Shown: positions 17,991-27,681, counted from the first letter of the stretch. The stretch is 64,000 nt of DNA from Alphaproteobacteria bacterium (GCA_002690045.1 NZDE01000011.1:152582-216581); one strand, 5' to 3'. Translations and numbers: made by a program. Notes: generated from the sequence alone by a model not told the origin.

Positions 17991-18942
17991 TTTAACTTTC
18001 CTAACATATATAATTTTTGGGCTAATTGCCGCTAATTGTATCAACGTTGGATATTATAATAAATATGTTTTTGCGCAAGGGCTTCAACATGCCGTGATCA
18101 ATGCACCGCCAAAAGACGATGTCCAAAAAGCCGAAGAAGATGCCGCCAACGCGCCAAACACATATGATAAATACGCCCCCGCAAGCACATTAAAGCGCGA
18201 AACTTTGGAACATGATCTCAAACACTTAAAAACCGTAACATATAAACAGGCAATAGATGCGCAGCGTTTCTTAACGACCGATGGGGACATTGTCTATTTA
18301 GAAGGGCTTTATGTACCAGATACGCAAGACAATGATGTAAACACCATGGCGTTTCTTAACGAACATTTCAAAGATAAAGAAATTGACCTTTATGTTTGTA
18401 AAGAACGTGGCTGCAAACAAAATGACCGCCTTGGGGACATACGCGCGCATGGCGTAACGCAGAAAGATCATATCTGGATACAAGGCCTATTACTGCGTAG
18501 TGGCTTTGCCCAAATGCGCACGCGTAAGGACTGGCCTTATTTAATAGACGCCATGTATGAAGCTGAAAAGATTGGACAGAGCGACAAAAGCGGCCTATGG
18601 AGCACAGATGGGTTTAGCATTTTAGATGCGAAAACCATTACTGACACCCATCGCGGTTATTCAATTGTTGAAGGGCGTGTGTATTCTGTGGCAATGGTCG
18701 ATAACAAGGTTTACCTTAACTTCGCTGACAATTGGCGCAAAGATTTTACGATTGTTGTACCGTCCGATGTGCGCCGTGATTATTCCAAATATGGCGTTGA
18801 TATCATGGGCAGTGGCGGTAAAAAGCTTCGCGTGCGTGGCTGGGTTGATTATTATAACGGCCCGACAATCGAAATCGACCACATGCAACAAATTGAATGG
18901 GTTAACGGTGAAGACAATAAAGATATTGAAAACAATAAATAA
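17980..18942 (+). CDS. Membrane-anchored thermonuclease-like protein, probably non-catalytic
   Basis: The N terminus has a hydrophobic signal or anchor at about residues 4-26, a spacer rich in Ala, Asp and Lys, then a domain with the order of a staphylococcal nuclease fold: DGDIVYLEGLYVPD near residue 101, NDRLGD near 148, then SGFAQ and SGLWS. By alignment with SNase from memory, the catalytic Arg35, Asp40, Glu43 and Arg87 positions read Tyr, Tyr, Asp and Asp here, so nuclease activity is doubtful and a binding role is more likely. A second beta domain follows to residue 320. Start chosen at 17980, so that the anchor is N-terminal; it overlaps the divergent M48 gene by 11 bases. Confidence 0.7.
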   Translation: MRGILTFLTYIIFGLIAANCINVGYYNKYVFAQGLQHAVINAPPKDDVQKAEEDAANAPNTYDKYAPASTLKRETLEHDLKHLKTVTYKQAIDAQRFLTTDGDIVYLEGLYVPDTQDNDVNTMAFLNEHFKDKEIDLYVCKERGCKQNDRLGDIRAHGVTQKDHIWIQGLLLRSGFAQMRTRKDWPYLIDAMYEAEKIGQSDKSGLWSTDGFSILDAKTITDTHRGYSIVEGRVYSVAMVDNKVYLNFADNWRKDFTIVVPSDVRRDYSKYGVDIMGSGGKKLRVRGWVDYYNGPTIEIDHMQQIEWVNGEDNKDIENNK

Positions 18943-18980
18943 GCCTTTTCCCCACGCCAGAAAATGGTACACTATGTGCC

Positions 18981-19943
18981 ATGCAAGATTTGCTTGAACT
19001 ATACCCCGTGATTGACCCCTATGCGTCCGGCTTTTTACAGGTTAGCGACGTACATAATATTTATTGGGAACAATGCGGCAATCCGGATGGTATTCCGGTG
19101 CTTATATTACATGGCGGCCCAGGTGAAGGGTGCAGTCAGTTCCATCGCCGTTTTTTTGATCCGCAAATATTCCGTATCATATTGTTTGACCAACGTGGCT
19201 GCGGGCGCTCATCACCGCATGGCTGTTTGATTGACAACACGCCAGATGCGTTGGTTAAAGACATTGAAGCCCTACGCCATCATTTAGAAATCGATAAGTG
19301 GCATTTATTTGGCGGCTCATGGGGTAGCACGCTTGCCCTGCTCTATACGCTAAAGCATTCTGAACAGGTTTTATCCATGATTTTGCGTGGGATATTCCTG
19401 CTACAAAAAAGTGAAATTGATTGGTTTCTATATGGTTTAAAACATTTCGCGCCAGAAGCATGGGGTAATTTCACCGCAAATATACCCGCGAAGAAACACA
19501 AAAAAATCCTAGAATGGTATGTAAAAGCGCTTGATAGTGCCGATAAAGCTACACAAAAAGCTGCCGCCGCTAAATGGTTCTGTTATGAAAGTGCCTGCGC
19601 AACATTTCACCCTAACCCAAACATTACGCTCACGCCTGACATGGAAAATCAAGCCATCGCCATGGCGCGTATTGAAACACATTATTTCAAAAAATTCTGT
19701 ATGGATGGACGTAAATCTATTCTTTCGAAGCTGTCTAAAATCAAACATATTCCGCTGTCTATCGTACAAGGGCAATATGACTTGATATGCCCCCCTTTAA
19801 GCGCGCAATCTGTTGTTGATATATGGGCTGATGCTCAGTATTATCTGCTCAATAATGCGGGGCATTCAATGTTAGACCCTGAAATTAAAAATAAGTTGCT
19901 GACCATAACTTACAAATTGGCTGAAGATTACAAAACGGCATAA
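18981..19943 (+). CDS. pip: Proline iminopeptidase (prolyl aminopeptidase)
   Basis: Alpha/beta-hydrolase of peptidase family S33 that removes N-terminal proline from peptides in the cytoplasm. The oxyanion motif HGGPGEG is near residue 44, the family DQRGCGRS near residue 70 and the nucleophile Ser113 in GGSWGS. The catalytic Asp is probably in GQYDLICPP and the His in NNAGHSM near the C terminus. At 320 residues it is full length. It is followed by pgk after nine bases and starts the plus-strand series pip-pgk-rimM-trmD. Confidence 0.92.
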   Translation: MQDLLELYPVIDPYASGFLQVSDVHNIYWEQCGNPDGIPVLILHGGPGEGCSQFHRRFFDPQIFRIILFDQRGCGRSSPHGCLIDNTPDALVKDIEALRHHLEIDKWHLFGGSWGSTLALLYTLKHSEQVLSMILRGIFLLQKSEIDWFLYGLKHFAPEAWGNFTANIPAKKHKKILEWYVKALDSADKATQKAAAAKWFCYESACATFHPNPNITLTPDMENQAIAMARIETHYFKKFCMDGRKSILSKLSKIKHIPLSIVQGQYDLICPPLSAQSVVDIWADAQYYLLNNAGHSMLDPEIKNKLLTITYKLAEDYKTA

Positions 19944-19952
19944 GAGGCAAAA

Positions 19953-21158
19953 ATGCAGTACAACAAAATGAATGATCTGGACTTGGCGCATAAAACCGTC
20001 ATTTTACGCGGTGATTTAAACGTTCCCGTACAGAACGGACAGGTGAGTGATTTTACCCGTATCGACCGTCTTAAACCAACCATTGATTATTTACGTGCGC
20101 AAAATGCCCGCATTGTTGTGATGTCACATTTTGGACGCCCAAAAGGTACAGCCAATCCTGAGTTTTCATTATCGTTTCTTACTGCGACGTTAGAAGCGCG
20201 CTGGGGCGCGCCAGTGGCCTTTGCATCGGATTGTATCGGCACAATTGCCGAAGATGCCGTTGGCGCCTTGCATGATGGCGAAATCCTCCTCCTCGAAAAT
20301 CTACGTTTTCATGGGGATGAAGAAAAAAACGACAAAGGATTCGCACAGCAACTTGCCAAGCTTGGCGATGCCTATGTGAATGATGCGTTCTCTGCATCAC
20401 ATCGCGCGCACGCATCTATTGCTGCGATTACGGATTTTTTGCCATCTGGTGCAGGCTTGCTCATCCAGGAAGAGCTTGATAACTTAAATGCTATTCTGGG
20501 TAATGCTGAACGCCCTATGGCTGCAGTTGTTGGCGGCGCTAAAATTTCAACAAAGCTTAGCCTGCTTAGTAACCTTGTGAAAAAGGTTGATTACCTCATC
20601 CTTGGCGGCGGCATGGCAAATACGTTCCTTTTGGCACGCGACATACCTGTCGGCAAATCACTCGTTGAACCTGACATGGTTAATGAAGCACAAAATATTA
20701 TGGCGGCCGCTGATGCGCATAATTGCCAGATCATCTTACCGATTGATGTATCATGTGCCAAAGAATTTGCTGCGAATGTGCCAAACGAAATTCATTCAAC
20801 ATCAACAATTCCTGCTGATCTAATGGTGCTTGATGTTGGCGGTGAAAGCATCAATAACGTAAAAGAGATTTTGCAAGACTGTAAAACTGTCATTTGGAAC
20901 GGCCCTATGGGCGCATTTGAGATTAAACCTTTTGATATTGGTACAAATGAACTTGCCAAAACTGTGGCGCAGCTTACACAATCTGGCGCGCTTAAATCTG
21001 TTGCTGGCGGCGGTGATACCGTTGCGGCGCTTGATGGCACTAACAGTTCAAAAGACTTTACTTACATTTCCACCGCAGGCGGCGCATTCCTTGAATGGCT
21101 TGAAGGTAAAACCCTTCCTGGTATTGCCGCCCTTCTTACCAATAAAAAGGCCGCTTAA
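19953..21158 (+). CDS. pgk: Phosphoglycerate kinase
   Basis: Glycolytic and gluconeogenic kinase that interconverts 1,3-bisphosphoglycerate plus ADP and 3-phosphoglycerate plus ATP. Seen: RGDLNVPVQNGQVSDFTRI at the N terminus (substrate site), SHFGRPKG near residue 54, the nucleotide site GGAKISTKL near 195 and GGGDTVAAL near 350. The length of 401 is typical. AAGAGGC lies before the ATG. tkt and gap are in the same window at 43-46 kb but not adjacent. rimM starts one base after the stop, an uncommon pairing that suggests cotranscription. Confidence 0.97.
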   Translation: MQYNKMNDLDLAHKTVILRGDLNVPVQNGQVSDFTRIDRLKPTIDYLRAQNARIVVMSHFGRPKGTANPEFSLSFLTATLEARWGAPVAFASDCIGTIAEDAVGALHDGEILLLENLRFHGDEEKNDKGFAQQLAKLGDAYVNDAFSASHRAHASIAAITDFLPSGAGLLIQEELDNLNAILGNAERPMAAVVGGAKISTKLSLLSNLVKKVDYLILGGGMANTFLLARDIPVGKSLVEPDMVNEAQNIMAAADAHNCQIILPIDVSCAKEFAANVPNEIHSTSTIPADLMVLDVGGESINNVKEILQDCKTVIWNGPMGAFEIKPFDIGTNELAKTVAQLTQSGALKSVAGGGDTVAALDGTNSSKDFTYISTAGGAFLEWLEGKTLPGIAALLTNKKAA

Positions 21159-21159
21159 C

Positions 21160-21666
21160 ATGGGTAGAATTTGTGTTGCTAAAATACTTAATGCGCATGG
21201 CATAAAAGGGTTCGTCAAAATTAGACCTTATGTTGATGATGTGTCTTTATTACAGGATGATGACATTACACTTTACAAAGATGCAGATGGCACTGAACGC
21301 ATCGTCTTAACGCTTAAAAATGCGCTTAAGGGGGATTATCTTGCCTCTATAGAAGGCGTGAATGACCGTAATGCGGCGGAACTTCTGCGCCATGCAGAAA
21401 TATATATGGATGAAAGTGACCTTCCCGACCTAGATGAAGATGAAATTTACCACAAAGATTTACAGCAAATGGACATCATGGATGAGCAAGGCACAAAAAT
21501 CGGTCAGGTTAAATCAATTCAAAACTTTGGTGCAGGTGATTTGATCGAAGTTAAACCAATTAGCGGCAAAAGTTTCTATATTCCATTTAATGAAAACTAT
21601 GTTTTGGATATTGATACAGAATCCAAACAAATGAAGGTTACTAACTATCAGGACTTTATGGATTAA
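21160..21666 (+). CDS. rimM: Ribosome maturation factor RimM
   Basis: Binds ribosomal protein S19 and assists maturation of the 30S head. The N-terminal beta-barrel has ICVAKILNAHGIKGFVKI and the C-terminal PRC-like barrel has GAGDLIEVKP and YIPFNENYVLDID. The start at 21160 gives 168 residues; the frame is open far upstream inside pgk, but that part is a shadow. Its stop overlaps the trmD ATG by one base. rpsP, the usual upstream neighbour, is missing here. Confidence 0.93.
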   Translation: MGRICVAKILNAHGIKGFVKIRPYVDDVSLLQDDDITLYKDADGTERIVLTLKNALKGDYLASIEGVNDRNAAELLRHAEIYMDESDLPDLDEDEIYHKDLQQMDIMDEQGTKIGQVKSIQNFGAGDLIEVKPISGKSFYIPFNENYVLDIDTESKQMKVTNYQDFMD

Positions 21667-22373
21667 TGAGCTGGCACGTAAACATCCTCACCCTATTCCC
21701 TGAAATGTTCCCATCCATGTTAGGGCAATCATTGGCAGGCAAAGCGTTAGAGCGTGGTGATTGGTCTTATACGATCATTAACCCGCGTGACTTTGCAGAA
21801 GACAAACACAAAACCGTTGATGACACGCCCTTTGGTGGCGGCGCTGGCATGGTGCTGCGTGCTGATATTCTTGAAAAAGCGTTACTTAGCATTAAAAGCC
21901 CAGGGCGTAAAATATATCTCAGCCCACGCGGACAGGTTCTAAACCAACAGCTTGCGGTAAATCTTGCAGAGCGAAGCGAACCAATCACCCTTCTATGTGG
22001 GCGCTATGAAGGCATCGACCAACGTTTCCTTGATGCCCATGACTTTGAAGAGATCAGCATTGGTGATTACGTCTTATCTGGCGGCGAACCTGCTGCACAA
22101 ATTTTAATGGATGCATGCATACGCCTTCTCCCCGGCGTAATGGGTAATGATGAAACTGCTGGCGAAGAAAGCCATAGTGACGGGCTTTTGGAGTATCCAC
22201 ATTACACCCGCCCTGCCGAATGGACGGATTGTTACAATCAAACACATATCGTGCCTGATGTATTACGTTCAGGTCACCACGCAAATGTCGAAAAATGGCG
22301 AAAAAAGCAAGCTGAAGATTTAACGCAGCTACGCCGCCCAGACATGTGGGAAAACTATAAAAAAGAAAGATAA
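21666..22373 (+). CDS. trmD: tRNA (guanine-N1)-methyltransferase TrmD
   Basis: Methylates N1 of G37 in tRNAs with G at position 36, which prevents +1 frameshifting. The trefoil-knot SPOUT signature is visible: FGGGAGMVLR near residue 56, LSPRGQ near 85, CGRYEGIDQR near 110 and SIGDYVLSGGEPA near 130. Length 235 is usual. Overlaps rimM by one base, so translation is coupled. rplS, which usually follows, comes only after a hybrid histidine kinase gene. Confidence 0.96.
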   Translation: MSWHVNILTLFPEMFPSMLGQSLAGKALERGDWSYTIINPRDFAEDKHKTVDDTPFGGGAGMVLRADILEKALLSIKSPGRKIYLSPRGQVLNQQLAVNLAERSEPITLLCGRYEGIDQRFLDAHDFEEISIGDYVLSGGEPAAQILMDACIRLLPGVMGNDETAGEESHSDGLLEYPHYTRPAEWTDCYNQTHIVPDVLRSGHHANVEKWRKKQAEDLTQLRRPDMWENYKKER

Positions 22374-22433
22374 TTTTAAGTTTTAGGCGTTACTGTTGGT
22401 AAATAGTTATATTTTAGTTTGATAAATTAGATC

Positions 22434-24080
22434 ATGGTTGAATACATTACAATTGAAGACGGCTGGACTATGCCATCCCCATCGCAAAATGAGGATGAGC
22501 GCTTAAGTTACCTTTATAGCCTAGGTATACTTGATACAGATAATGATAATAGTTTCGACCAAATCGCGGTATCCATCAGTAAACTTCTTGATGTGCCTAT
22601 TTCACTTATCTCTTTTGTTGATAAGGATAGGCAGTGGTTTAAGTCCTGTATAGGTATAGATGATCATCAGACACCGCGTAATGTATCTTTTTGTGCACAT
22701 GCTGTCGCGACTAAAGAACATCTATATGTTGCGGACACTTATGAAGATGACCGTTTTCGAAATAACCCCTTAGTCATAGAAGAACCACATATTCGATTCT
22801 ATTACGGCATACCTCTTATATCTAACAATGGCTACGCTTTAGGTACGCTTTGCGCAATAGATACTAAGCCGCGCTTCGACGTTACCGATGAGCAAATACA
22901 TATTATGACATCATTTGCCAATTTGGTTGTAAAATTGCTCGAATTACGGATTAGTCATAAGAAGGTCGAAAATGCAGATACGTCTAAATCTGCGTTTTTT
23001 GCTAGTATGAGCCATGAAATTCGCACACCTATGAACGGCATTATTGGTGCTGCAACATTGCTCAAAAACAGTGATCCCAACGACACACAGAGCCGTTATA
23101 TTGACACTATACTAAGTTCGGGACGAATGCTGCTTGAGATCATTGACGAATTACTCGATTTTGCCAAAATTGAAAATAATAGCTTACCACTACATATTAC
23201 ATCCTTTAACTTACGTCGTGCATGTGAACAACAAGTCGATTTGCTACAAACTATTGCCCAAGAGAAGAATATAGAGCTATCTCTTACATTTGATGACAAT
23301 ATTCCTGATATTGTGAAGCTTGATGAAACGCGCATTAAACAGATCCTGTCCAACCTAATTGGTAATGCTATTAAGTTTACCGACCCAAATGGTGAGGTAC
23401 ATCTGTCCCTTACTCAGCTAGAGCATGATCGTTTAAAAATTGAAGTCCGCGATAACGGCGCAGGCATAGCGGAAAAAGAGCTTGATAAAATATTTACGGC
23501 CTATCAGCAAATATTAGAGCATCGTAAAAAAACCAACAAAACAGGTACAGGTCTAGGCCTTGCTATAACCAAGCATCTGGTTGAACGCATGAATGGAACA
23601 ATTGACGTAGAAAGTAAAGTTGGCGTAGGCACAAAATTTACAATCATGCTTCCCTATGAGATCGGAACGAAGGAAGAGGAAATCTTAAGTGGTTATGACA
23701 CGCCAAACCTTAAAGATATAAATTTAGATGCGCATGTCCTACTCGTAGAAGATGTTCTAACCAACCAGTTCATTATTTCAAACATACTAGAAAAACTTGG
23801 ATGCCACGTGGACATTGCAGACAATGGCAAAGTCGCCCTCGATAAAATTCAACAAGTTGAATATGACTTAGTCTTTATGGATTGTAATATGCCTGAAATG
23901 GATGGCTATGAAGCAACACGCCTTATTCGAAAGCTAACGAATATAAAACAGCCCAGAATAATTGCTCTGACAGCACACGCATTTAAAGAAGACGAAGAAA
24001 AATGTTTAAAAGCTGGCATGGACACATTTATGACCAAACCTCTTGAGATTAATAAGGTCATTCAAATTCTAAATGAATAA
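22434..24080 (+). CDS. Cytoplasmic GAF-sensor hybrid histidine kinase
   Basis: A two-component sensor without membrane segments. Order of domains: GAF at about residues 25-170, dimerisation/phosphoacceptor domain with His194 in SMSHEIRTPMNG, catalytic ATPase domain with N box NLIGNAIKF near 307, DNGAGI near 340 and GTGLGLAI near 371, and a receiver domain at about 434-548 with Asp483 in FMDCNMPEMDG and Lys535. GAF domains of this type often bind small ligands or flavin/bilin, but no chromophore cysteine can be assigned. It is inserted between trmD and rplS with no evident output gene next to it. Confidence 0.92.
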   Translation: MVEYITIEDGWTMPSPSQNEDERLSYLYSLGILDTDNDNSFDQIAVSISKLLDVPISLISFVDKDRQWFKSCIGIDDHQTPRNVSFCAHAVATKEHLYVADTYEDDRFRNNPLVIEEPHIRFYYGIPLISNNGYALGTLCAIDTKPRFDVTDEQIHIMTSFANLVVKLLELRISHKKVENADTSKSAFFASMSHEIRTPMNGIIGAATLLKNSDPNDTQSRYIDTILSSGRMLLEIIDELLDFAKIENNSLPLHITSFNLRRACEQQVDLLQTIAQEKNIELSLTFDDNIPDIVKLDETRIKQILSNLIGNAIKFTDPNGEVHLSLTQLEHDRLKIEVRDNGAGIAEKELDKIFTAYQQILEHRKKTNKTGTGLGLAITKHLVERMNGTIDVESKVGVGTKFTIMLPYEIGTKEEEILSGYDTPNLKDINLDAHVLLVEDVLTNQFIISNILEKLGCHVDIADNGKVALDKIQQVEYDLVFMDCNMPEMDGYEATRLIRKLTNIKQPRIIALTAHAFKEDEEKCLKAGMDTFMTKPLEINKVIQILNE

Positions 24081-24226
24081 AACAGTATCAAGGCATCATA
24101 GATGCCGACAGAGCGTATAAAATAAAAAGCCTAAAAATATAAGTTTGTGCTTGCATAATGGCTTTTATTTCTGTAATTATGCTGCGTTAAAACTCGAAAA
24201 AAGATAAATGAGCCGCATGACGTCAC

Positions 24227-24232
24227 TATAAT
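24227..24232 (+). promoter_or_regulatory. Possible -10 element for rplS
   Basis: A TATAAT is found about 60 bases upstream of rplS in the 213-base gap after the hybrid kinase gene. The -35 region at the expected distance is poor (ATAAAT), so the call is weak. The rest of the gap holds an AT-rich stretch with no gene that I can support. Confidence 0.35.
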
Positions 24233-24293
24233 ATAAGGTGTGATATAAGGCGTTATTACGGGCTTTGATAAGGGTCATTGAAAGGAAAAAGAC

Positions 24294-24686
24294 ATGACAA
24301 ACATAGTTGATCGCATTAATGCGAAAGAACAAGCCAAGCTTCTTGAGGGCAAAGATCTTCCTGAATTTGGTGCTGGTGATACATTAAAAGTTCACGTTAA
24401 AATTCGTGAAGGCTCTCGTGAGCGTGTACAGGTTTTTGAAGGCGTTTGTATTGCACGTAAAGGTACAGGCGTTAATGCGAGCTTTACAGTTCGCAAGATC
24501 TCTTTAGGTGAAGGCGTTGAGCGTGTGTTCCCACTACACAGCCCACGTTTAGAAAAAATTGAATTAGTCCGCCGCGGTTCTGTGCGTCGTTCGAAACTTT
24601 ACTACTTGCGTGAGCGTCGTGGTAAGTCTGCACGTATTGCTGAAAGAACTTCTGGTCACGGTATTGAGAAAAAAGCAGCAAAATAA
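24294..24686 (+). CDS. rplS: 50S ribosomal protein L19
   Basis: Ribosomal protein at the 30S-50S interface. The sequence is strongly conserved: [19 protein letters not shown] in the first half and the basic [20 protein letters not shown] segment near residue 88. The length of 130 is normal. AAAGGAAAAAG precedes the ATG. A terminator follows, so it is probably a separate unit from the rimP-nusA block. Confidence 0.97.
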   Translation: MTNIVDRINAKEQAKLLEGKDLPEFGAGDTLKVHVKIREGSRERVQVFEGVCIARKGTGVNASFTVRKISLGEGVERVFPLHSPRLEKIELVRRGSVRRSKLYYLRERRGKSARIAERTSGHGIEKKAAK

Positions 24687-24741
24687 TACTTGCTTTCATG
24701 CAGTGTCCACGTTATAAACACTGCATTACATCCATTAAAAT

Positions 24742-24773
24742 GGGTGGGTCCGTAAAAAGACCCGCCTTTTTTG
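24742..24773 (+). terminator. Intrinsic terminator after rplS
   Basis: GGGTGGGTC and GACCCGCC arms (with one G-T wobble) around a seven-base loop, followed by six T residues, between rplS and rimP. Confidence 0.8.
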
Positions 24774-24800
24774 TTACTTAAATTCTGGATTGCAGGTTAA

Positions 24801-25319
24801 ATGAAACAAACGCCACAAGAACGAAAAATAACCGAGATCATCACGCCAGTCGTTGAAGAACAAGGCTTTGCAATTGTTCAGGTTAAACTATCTGGTAAAG
24901 AGACCGGCTATACATTACAAATTATGGCTGAAGACCCAAATACGGGCCGCCTTGGGATTGATGATTGCACAAAACTTTCCCACAGTATTTCTGACATTTT
25001 AGATGTCGAGGACCCTATTAACGGGCAATATAATTTGGAAATCAGCTCCCCTGGCATTGACCGCCCACTTATTAACGACGCGGATTACCTGCGCTTTAAA
25101 GGTTTTGAGTGTAAGGTTGAGCTCGCCATCCCAAGTGAAATTGGTCAGCGCCGTTTCCGTGGCTTTATAGTTGGCTGTGATGATGGAATCGTCACGCTAG
25201 ATACAGACCAAGGCAGCGTCGAATTCGATGTTGGCAACGTAAGTAAGGCAAAATTAATACTAAACGACAAGTTAATCGAGGCCACTAAAAATGGCCCACC
25301 GAAACTTGCCGAAGCATAA
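24801..25319 (+). CDS. rimP: Ribosome maturation factor RimP
   Basis: Binds the immature 30S subunit and helps assembly of its central region. Seen: ITPVVEEQGFAIVQVKL at the N terminus and the family signature LEISSPGIDRPL near residue 77. At 172 residues it is of normal length. It begins the rimP-nusA-ylxR-infB-rbfA-truB-rpsO series, the classical order in proteobacteria, and starts soon after the rplS terminator, so a promoter for the block should lie in the short gap at about 24775-24800 or in the terminator region. Confidence 0.95.
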   Translation: MKQTPQERKITEIITPVVEEQGFAIVQVKLSGKETGYTLQIMAEDPNTGRLGIDDCTKLSHSISDILDVEDPINGQYNLEISSPGIDRPLINDADYLRFKGFECKVELAIPSEIGQRRFRGFIVGCDDGIVTLDTDQGSVEFDVGNVSKAKLILNDKLIEATKNGPPKLAEA

Positions 25320-25360
25320 TTGGTTTTTATTGTTATTAGTTCAAACTAGAGGAATTAAAA

Positions 25361-26917
25361 ATGGAACTACTACAAGTCGCAGATAGTCTGGCACGTGAAA
25401 AAAATATTGATCGTGACATCGTTATTCAGGCCATGGAGGAAGCTATCCAGAAAGCTGGCCGTACAAAATATGGTTACGACCACGATATTCGTGCAAATAT
25501 TGACCGTAAAAGCGGTGAATTGACACTTAAACGTTACCGCGAGGTCTGCGTTGAAGAAGAAATAGAAAACGATGCGGCACAAATTCCTTTAGAAGCAGCA
25601 AAACGCGTTAAACCAGATGCTGAAATTGGCGACTTTCTAGTTGACTCCCTTCCACCACTTGATTATGGCCGTATTGCTGCACAAACAGCGAAACAGGTCA
25701 TCATGCAAAAAGTGCGTGAAGCAGAGCGTGAGAAGCAGTTTGACGAATATAAAGACCGTGTTGGTGAAGTTATCAACGGCGTTGTTAAGCGTGTTGAATA
25801 CGGTAACGTTACTGTTGATATGGGTAAAGCAGAAGCCCTACTTCGTCGTGACGAATGTCTTCCACGTGAACACGTTAAAAATGGCGACCGCATTCGTGCG
25901 ATTATCTATGATGTGCGTCGTGAAACACGCGGCCCACAAATCTTCTTGTCTCGTACACGCCCAGAAATGATGGCGGCATTATTCAAGCAAGAAGTCCCAG
26001 AAATTTATGACGGTATTATCGAGATCAAAGCATGTTCACGTGACCCAGGCAGCCGCGCGAAAATCGCCGTTGTTTCTCGTGAAGGTAGCATTGACCCAGT
26101 TGGCGCATGTGTTGGTATGCGTGGTAGCCGTGTTCAAGCCATCGTTAACGAACTTGGTGGTGAGAAAATCGACATTATTCCTTGGACAGAAGACCTTGGT
26201 AGCCTCGTTATTGGCGCGCTTCAGCCTGCTGAAGTTTCTAAAGTTGTTCTTGATGAAGAAAATGGCCGTATTGAAGTTGTTGTTCCTGATGAGCAACTTT
26301 CTTTGGCGATTGGCCGTCGTGGTCAAAACGTACGTTTGGCGTCTGGTCTTCTTGGTTGGGATATTGATATTCTTACAGAAGCACAAGAATCTGAGCGCCG
26401 TGCGAATGAATTTAAGACACGTTCTAGCCTATTCATGGAAGCGCTTGATGTTGATGATGTTATCGCGCACCTTCTTGTTGCTGAAGGCTTCACACAAATT
26501 GAAGAAATTGGCTACATTGAATTGAGCGAACTTGAAGAAATTGAAGGATTCGACGAAGACGTTGCACAAGAGCTTCAAAACCGTGCCCGCGCATGGTTGG
26601 ATGCACAAGAAAACGCGCTTAAAGACAAGCAGTCTGAACTTGGTATAGCTGATGACCTTATCGAATTAGAAGGCCTAACAGCAAACCTTGCGCTTAAACT
26701 TGGCGAAGCTGGCATTAAAACACGTGATGACCTTGCTGACCTTGCAGGTGACGAACTTGTTGAAATGCTTGGTGACGAAATCATCAACGAAACAGATGCA
26801 AACGCGCTTATCATGAAAGCACGTGAACACTGGTTCGCAGACGAAGCAAATGATGACAACGCTGAAACTTCTGATGAATCTGCAGCAGCAGATAACGCAG
26901 AAGAAAACGCAGCGTAA
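25361..26917 (+). CDS. nusA: Transcription termination/antitermination protein NusA
   Basis: RNA-polymerase-bound factor for pausing, termination and antitermination. Domain order: N-terminal polymerase-binding domain (1-130), S1 domain at about 135-200 (GEVINGVVKRVEYGNV), two KH domains at about 230-345 (CVGMRGSRVQAIVNELGGEK and AIGRRGQNVRLASGLLGWD), then two helix-hairpin repeat units and a very acidic tail rich in Asp, Glu, Asn and Ala. The tail of about 25 residues is low-complexity. AGAGG precedes the ATG. Codon choice is uniform, with many GTT and GAA codons, as expected of a strongly expressed gene. Confidence 0.97.
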   Translation: MELLQVADSLAREKNIDRDIVIQAMEEAIQKAGRTKYGYDHDIRANIDRKSGELTLKRYREVCVEEEIENDAAQIPLEAAKRVKPDAEIGDFLVDSLPPLDYGRIAAQTAKQVIMQKVREAEREKQFDEYKDRVGEVINGVVKRVEYGNVTVDMGKAEALLRRDECLPREHVKNGDRIRAIIYDVRRETRGPQIFLSRTRPEMMAALFKQEVPEIYDGIIEIKACSRDPGSRAKIAVVSREGSIDPVGACVGMRGSRVQAIVNELGGEKIDIIPWTEDLGSLVIGALQPAEVSKVVLDEENGRIEVVVPDEQLSLAIGRRGQNVRLASGLLGWDIDILTEAQESERRANEFKTRSSLFMEALDVDDVIAHLLVAEGFTQIEEIGYIELSELEEIEGFDEDVAQELQNRARAWLDAQENALKDKQSELGIADDLIELEGLTANLALKLGEAGIKTRDDLADLAGDELVEMLGDEIINETDANALIMKAREHWFADEANDDNAETSDESAAADNAEENAA

Positions 26918-26945
26918 CTTAGACCGATGAGGAGCGTAGCTTTAC

Positions 26946-27647
26946 ATGCTGAACCAAAGCAGAAGAACAGAATTAACAAGCGTATCACCGCTGTTGCATG
27001 ACATTGCAACGGACGATACTGCGTGTTCTACACCTTCTGCCCCTTCATCAAAAGCTACGCTAGCATCTGCGCATAAAGAACAAAAAATCGCACAGCGCCG
27101 ATGTATCGTTACCAAAGACAGTACGGATAAAACTGATCTTATCCGTTTTGCTCTATCCCCTGATAATGTCGTTACACCTGATGTTGAAGAGACTTTGCCG
27201 GGACGTGGCGTTTGGGTTAGCGCTAATAAAGATGTTCTAGCCAAAGCCATCGAACAAAAGCTATTCAGCAAAGCGTTTAAAAGCAATGTTATCGCTGATG
27301 AAAAACTCCCCCAGAGTGTCGAAAGCATTCTTAATCAAAAATGCCTAAACTTATTAAGCATGGCGCGCCGTAGCGGCGATGCCATATTGGGTTTTGATAA
27401 GGTACAGAATAGCTGTAAAAAAGATCGCATCGCAGCGTATATCACATGTTCTGCTGAAGGTGCAGACTCCCGTAAAAAAATCACAAATATGCTGCCTAAA
27501 AATGTTGAAGTTGTCACGCTATGGGATGCAGATACTTTATCTGGTCATTTAGGTACAGATAACACTAACCACGCCGTTTTGAAACAAAGCGGCATCGCAA
27601 ATAAATTTATAAAAGAATATAGGAAATTACGCGCGTTTGGCGTATAG
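26946..27647 (+). CDS. YlxR-family RNA-binding protein with L7Ae-like domain
   Basis: The first half is a YlxR (DUF448) domain with RRCIVTK near residue 50 and GRGVWVS near 85. The second half, after about residue 125, looks like an L7Ae/L30e-type RNA-binding domain ([21 protein letters not shown]), the arrangement usual in alphaproteobacteria. It probably binds RNA during ribosome assembly or translation. GGAG is found about ten bases before the ATG. The N-terminal 45 residues are unusually long and low-complexity. The 3' end overlaps in frame-shifted fashion with an upstream extension of the infB frame, but infB itself starts later. Confidence 0.9.
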   Translation: MLNQSRRTELTSVSPLLHDIATDDTACSTPSAPSSKATLASAHKEQKIAQRRCIVTKDSTDKTDLIRFALSPDNVVTPDVEETLPGRGVWVSANKDVLAKAIEQKLFSKAFKSNVIADEKLPQSVESILNQKCLNLLSMARRSGDAILGFDKVQNSCKKDRIAAYITCSAEGADSRKKITNMLPKNVEVVTLWDADTLSGHLGTDNTNHAVLKQSGIANKFIKEYRKLRAFGV

Positions 27648-27681
27648 TACGTACAAAGTAAAAGGAAGGCTGTTTATAGCA

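Noticed and set aside
20917-21159. Upstream extension of the rimM frame
   Set aside because: It lies wholly within pgk, and the RimM family starts at the ATG at 21160.
26007-26525. 172-codon frame inside nusA
   Set aside because: It is a +1 shadow of the well-conserved KH region of nusA.
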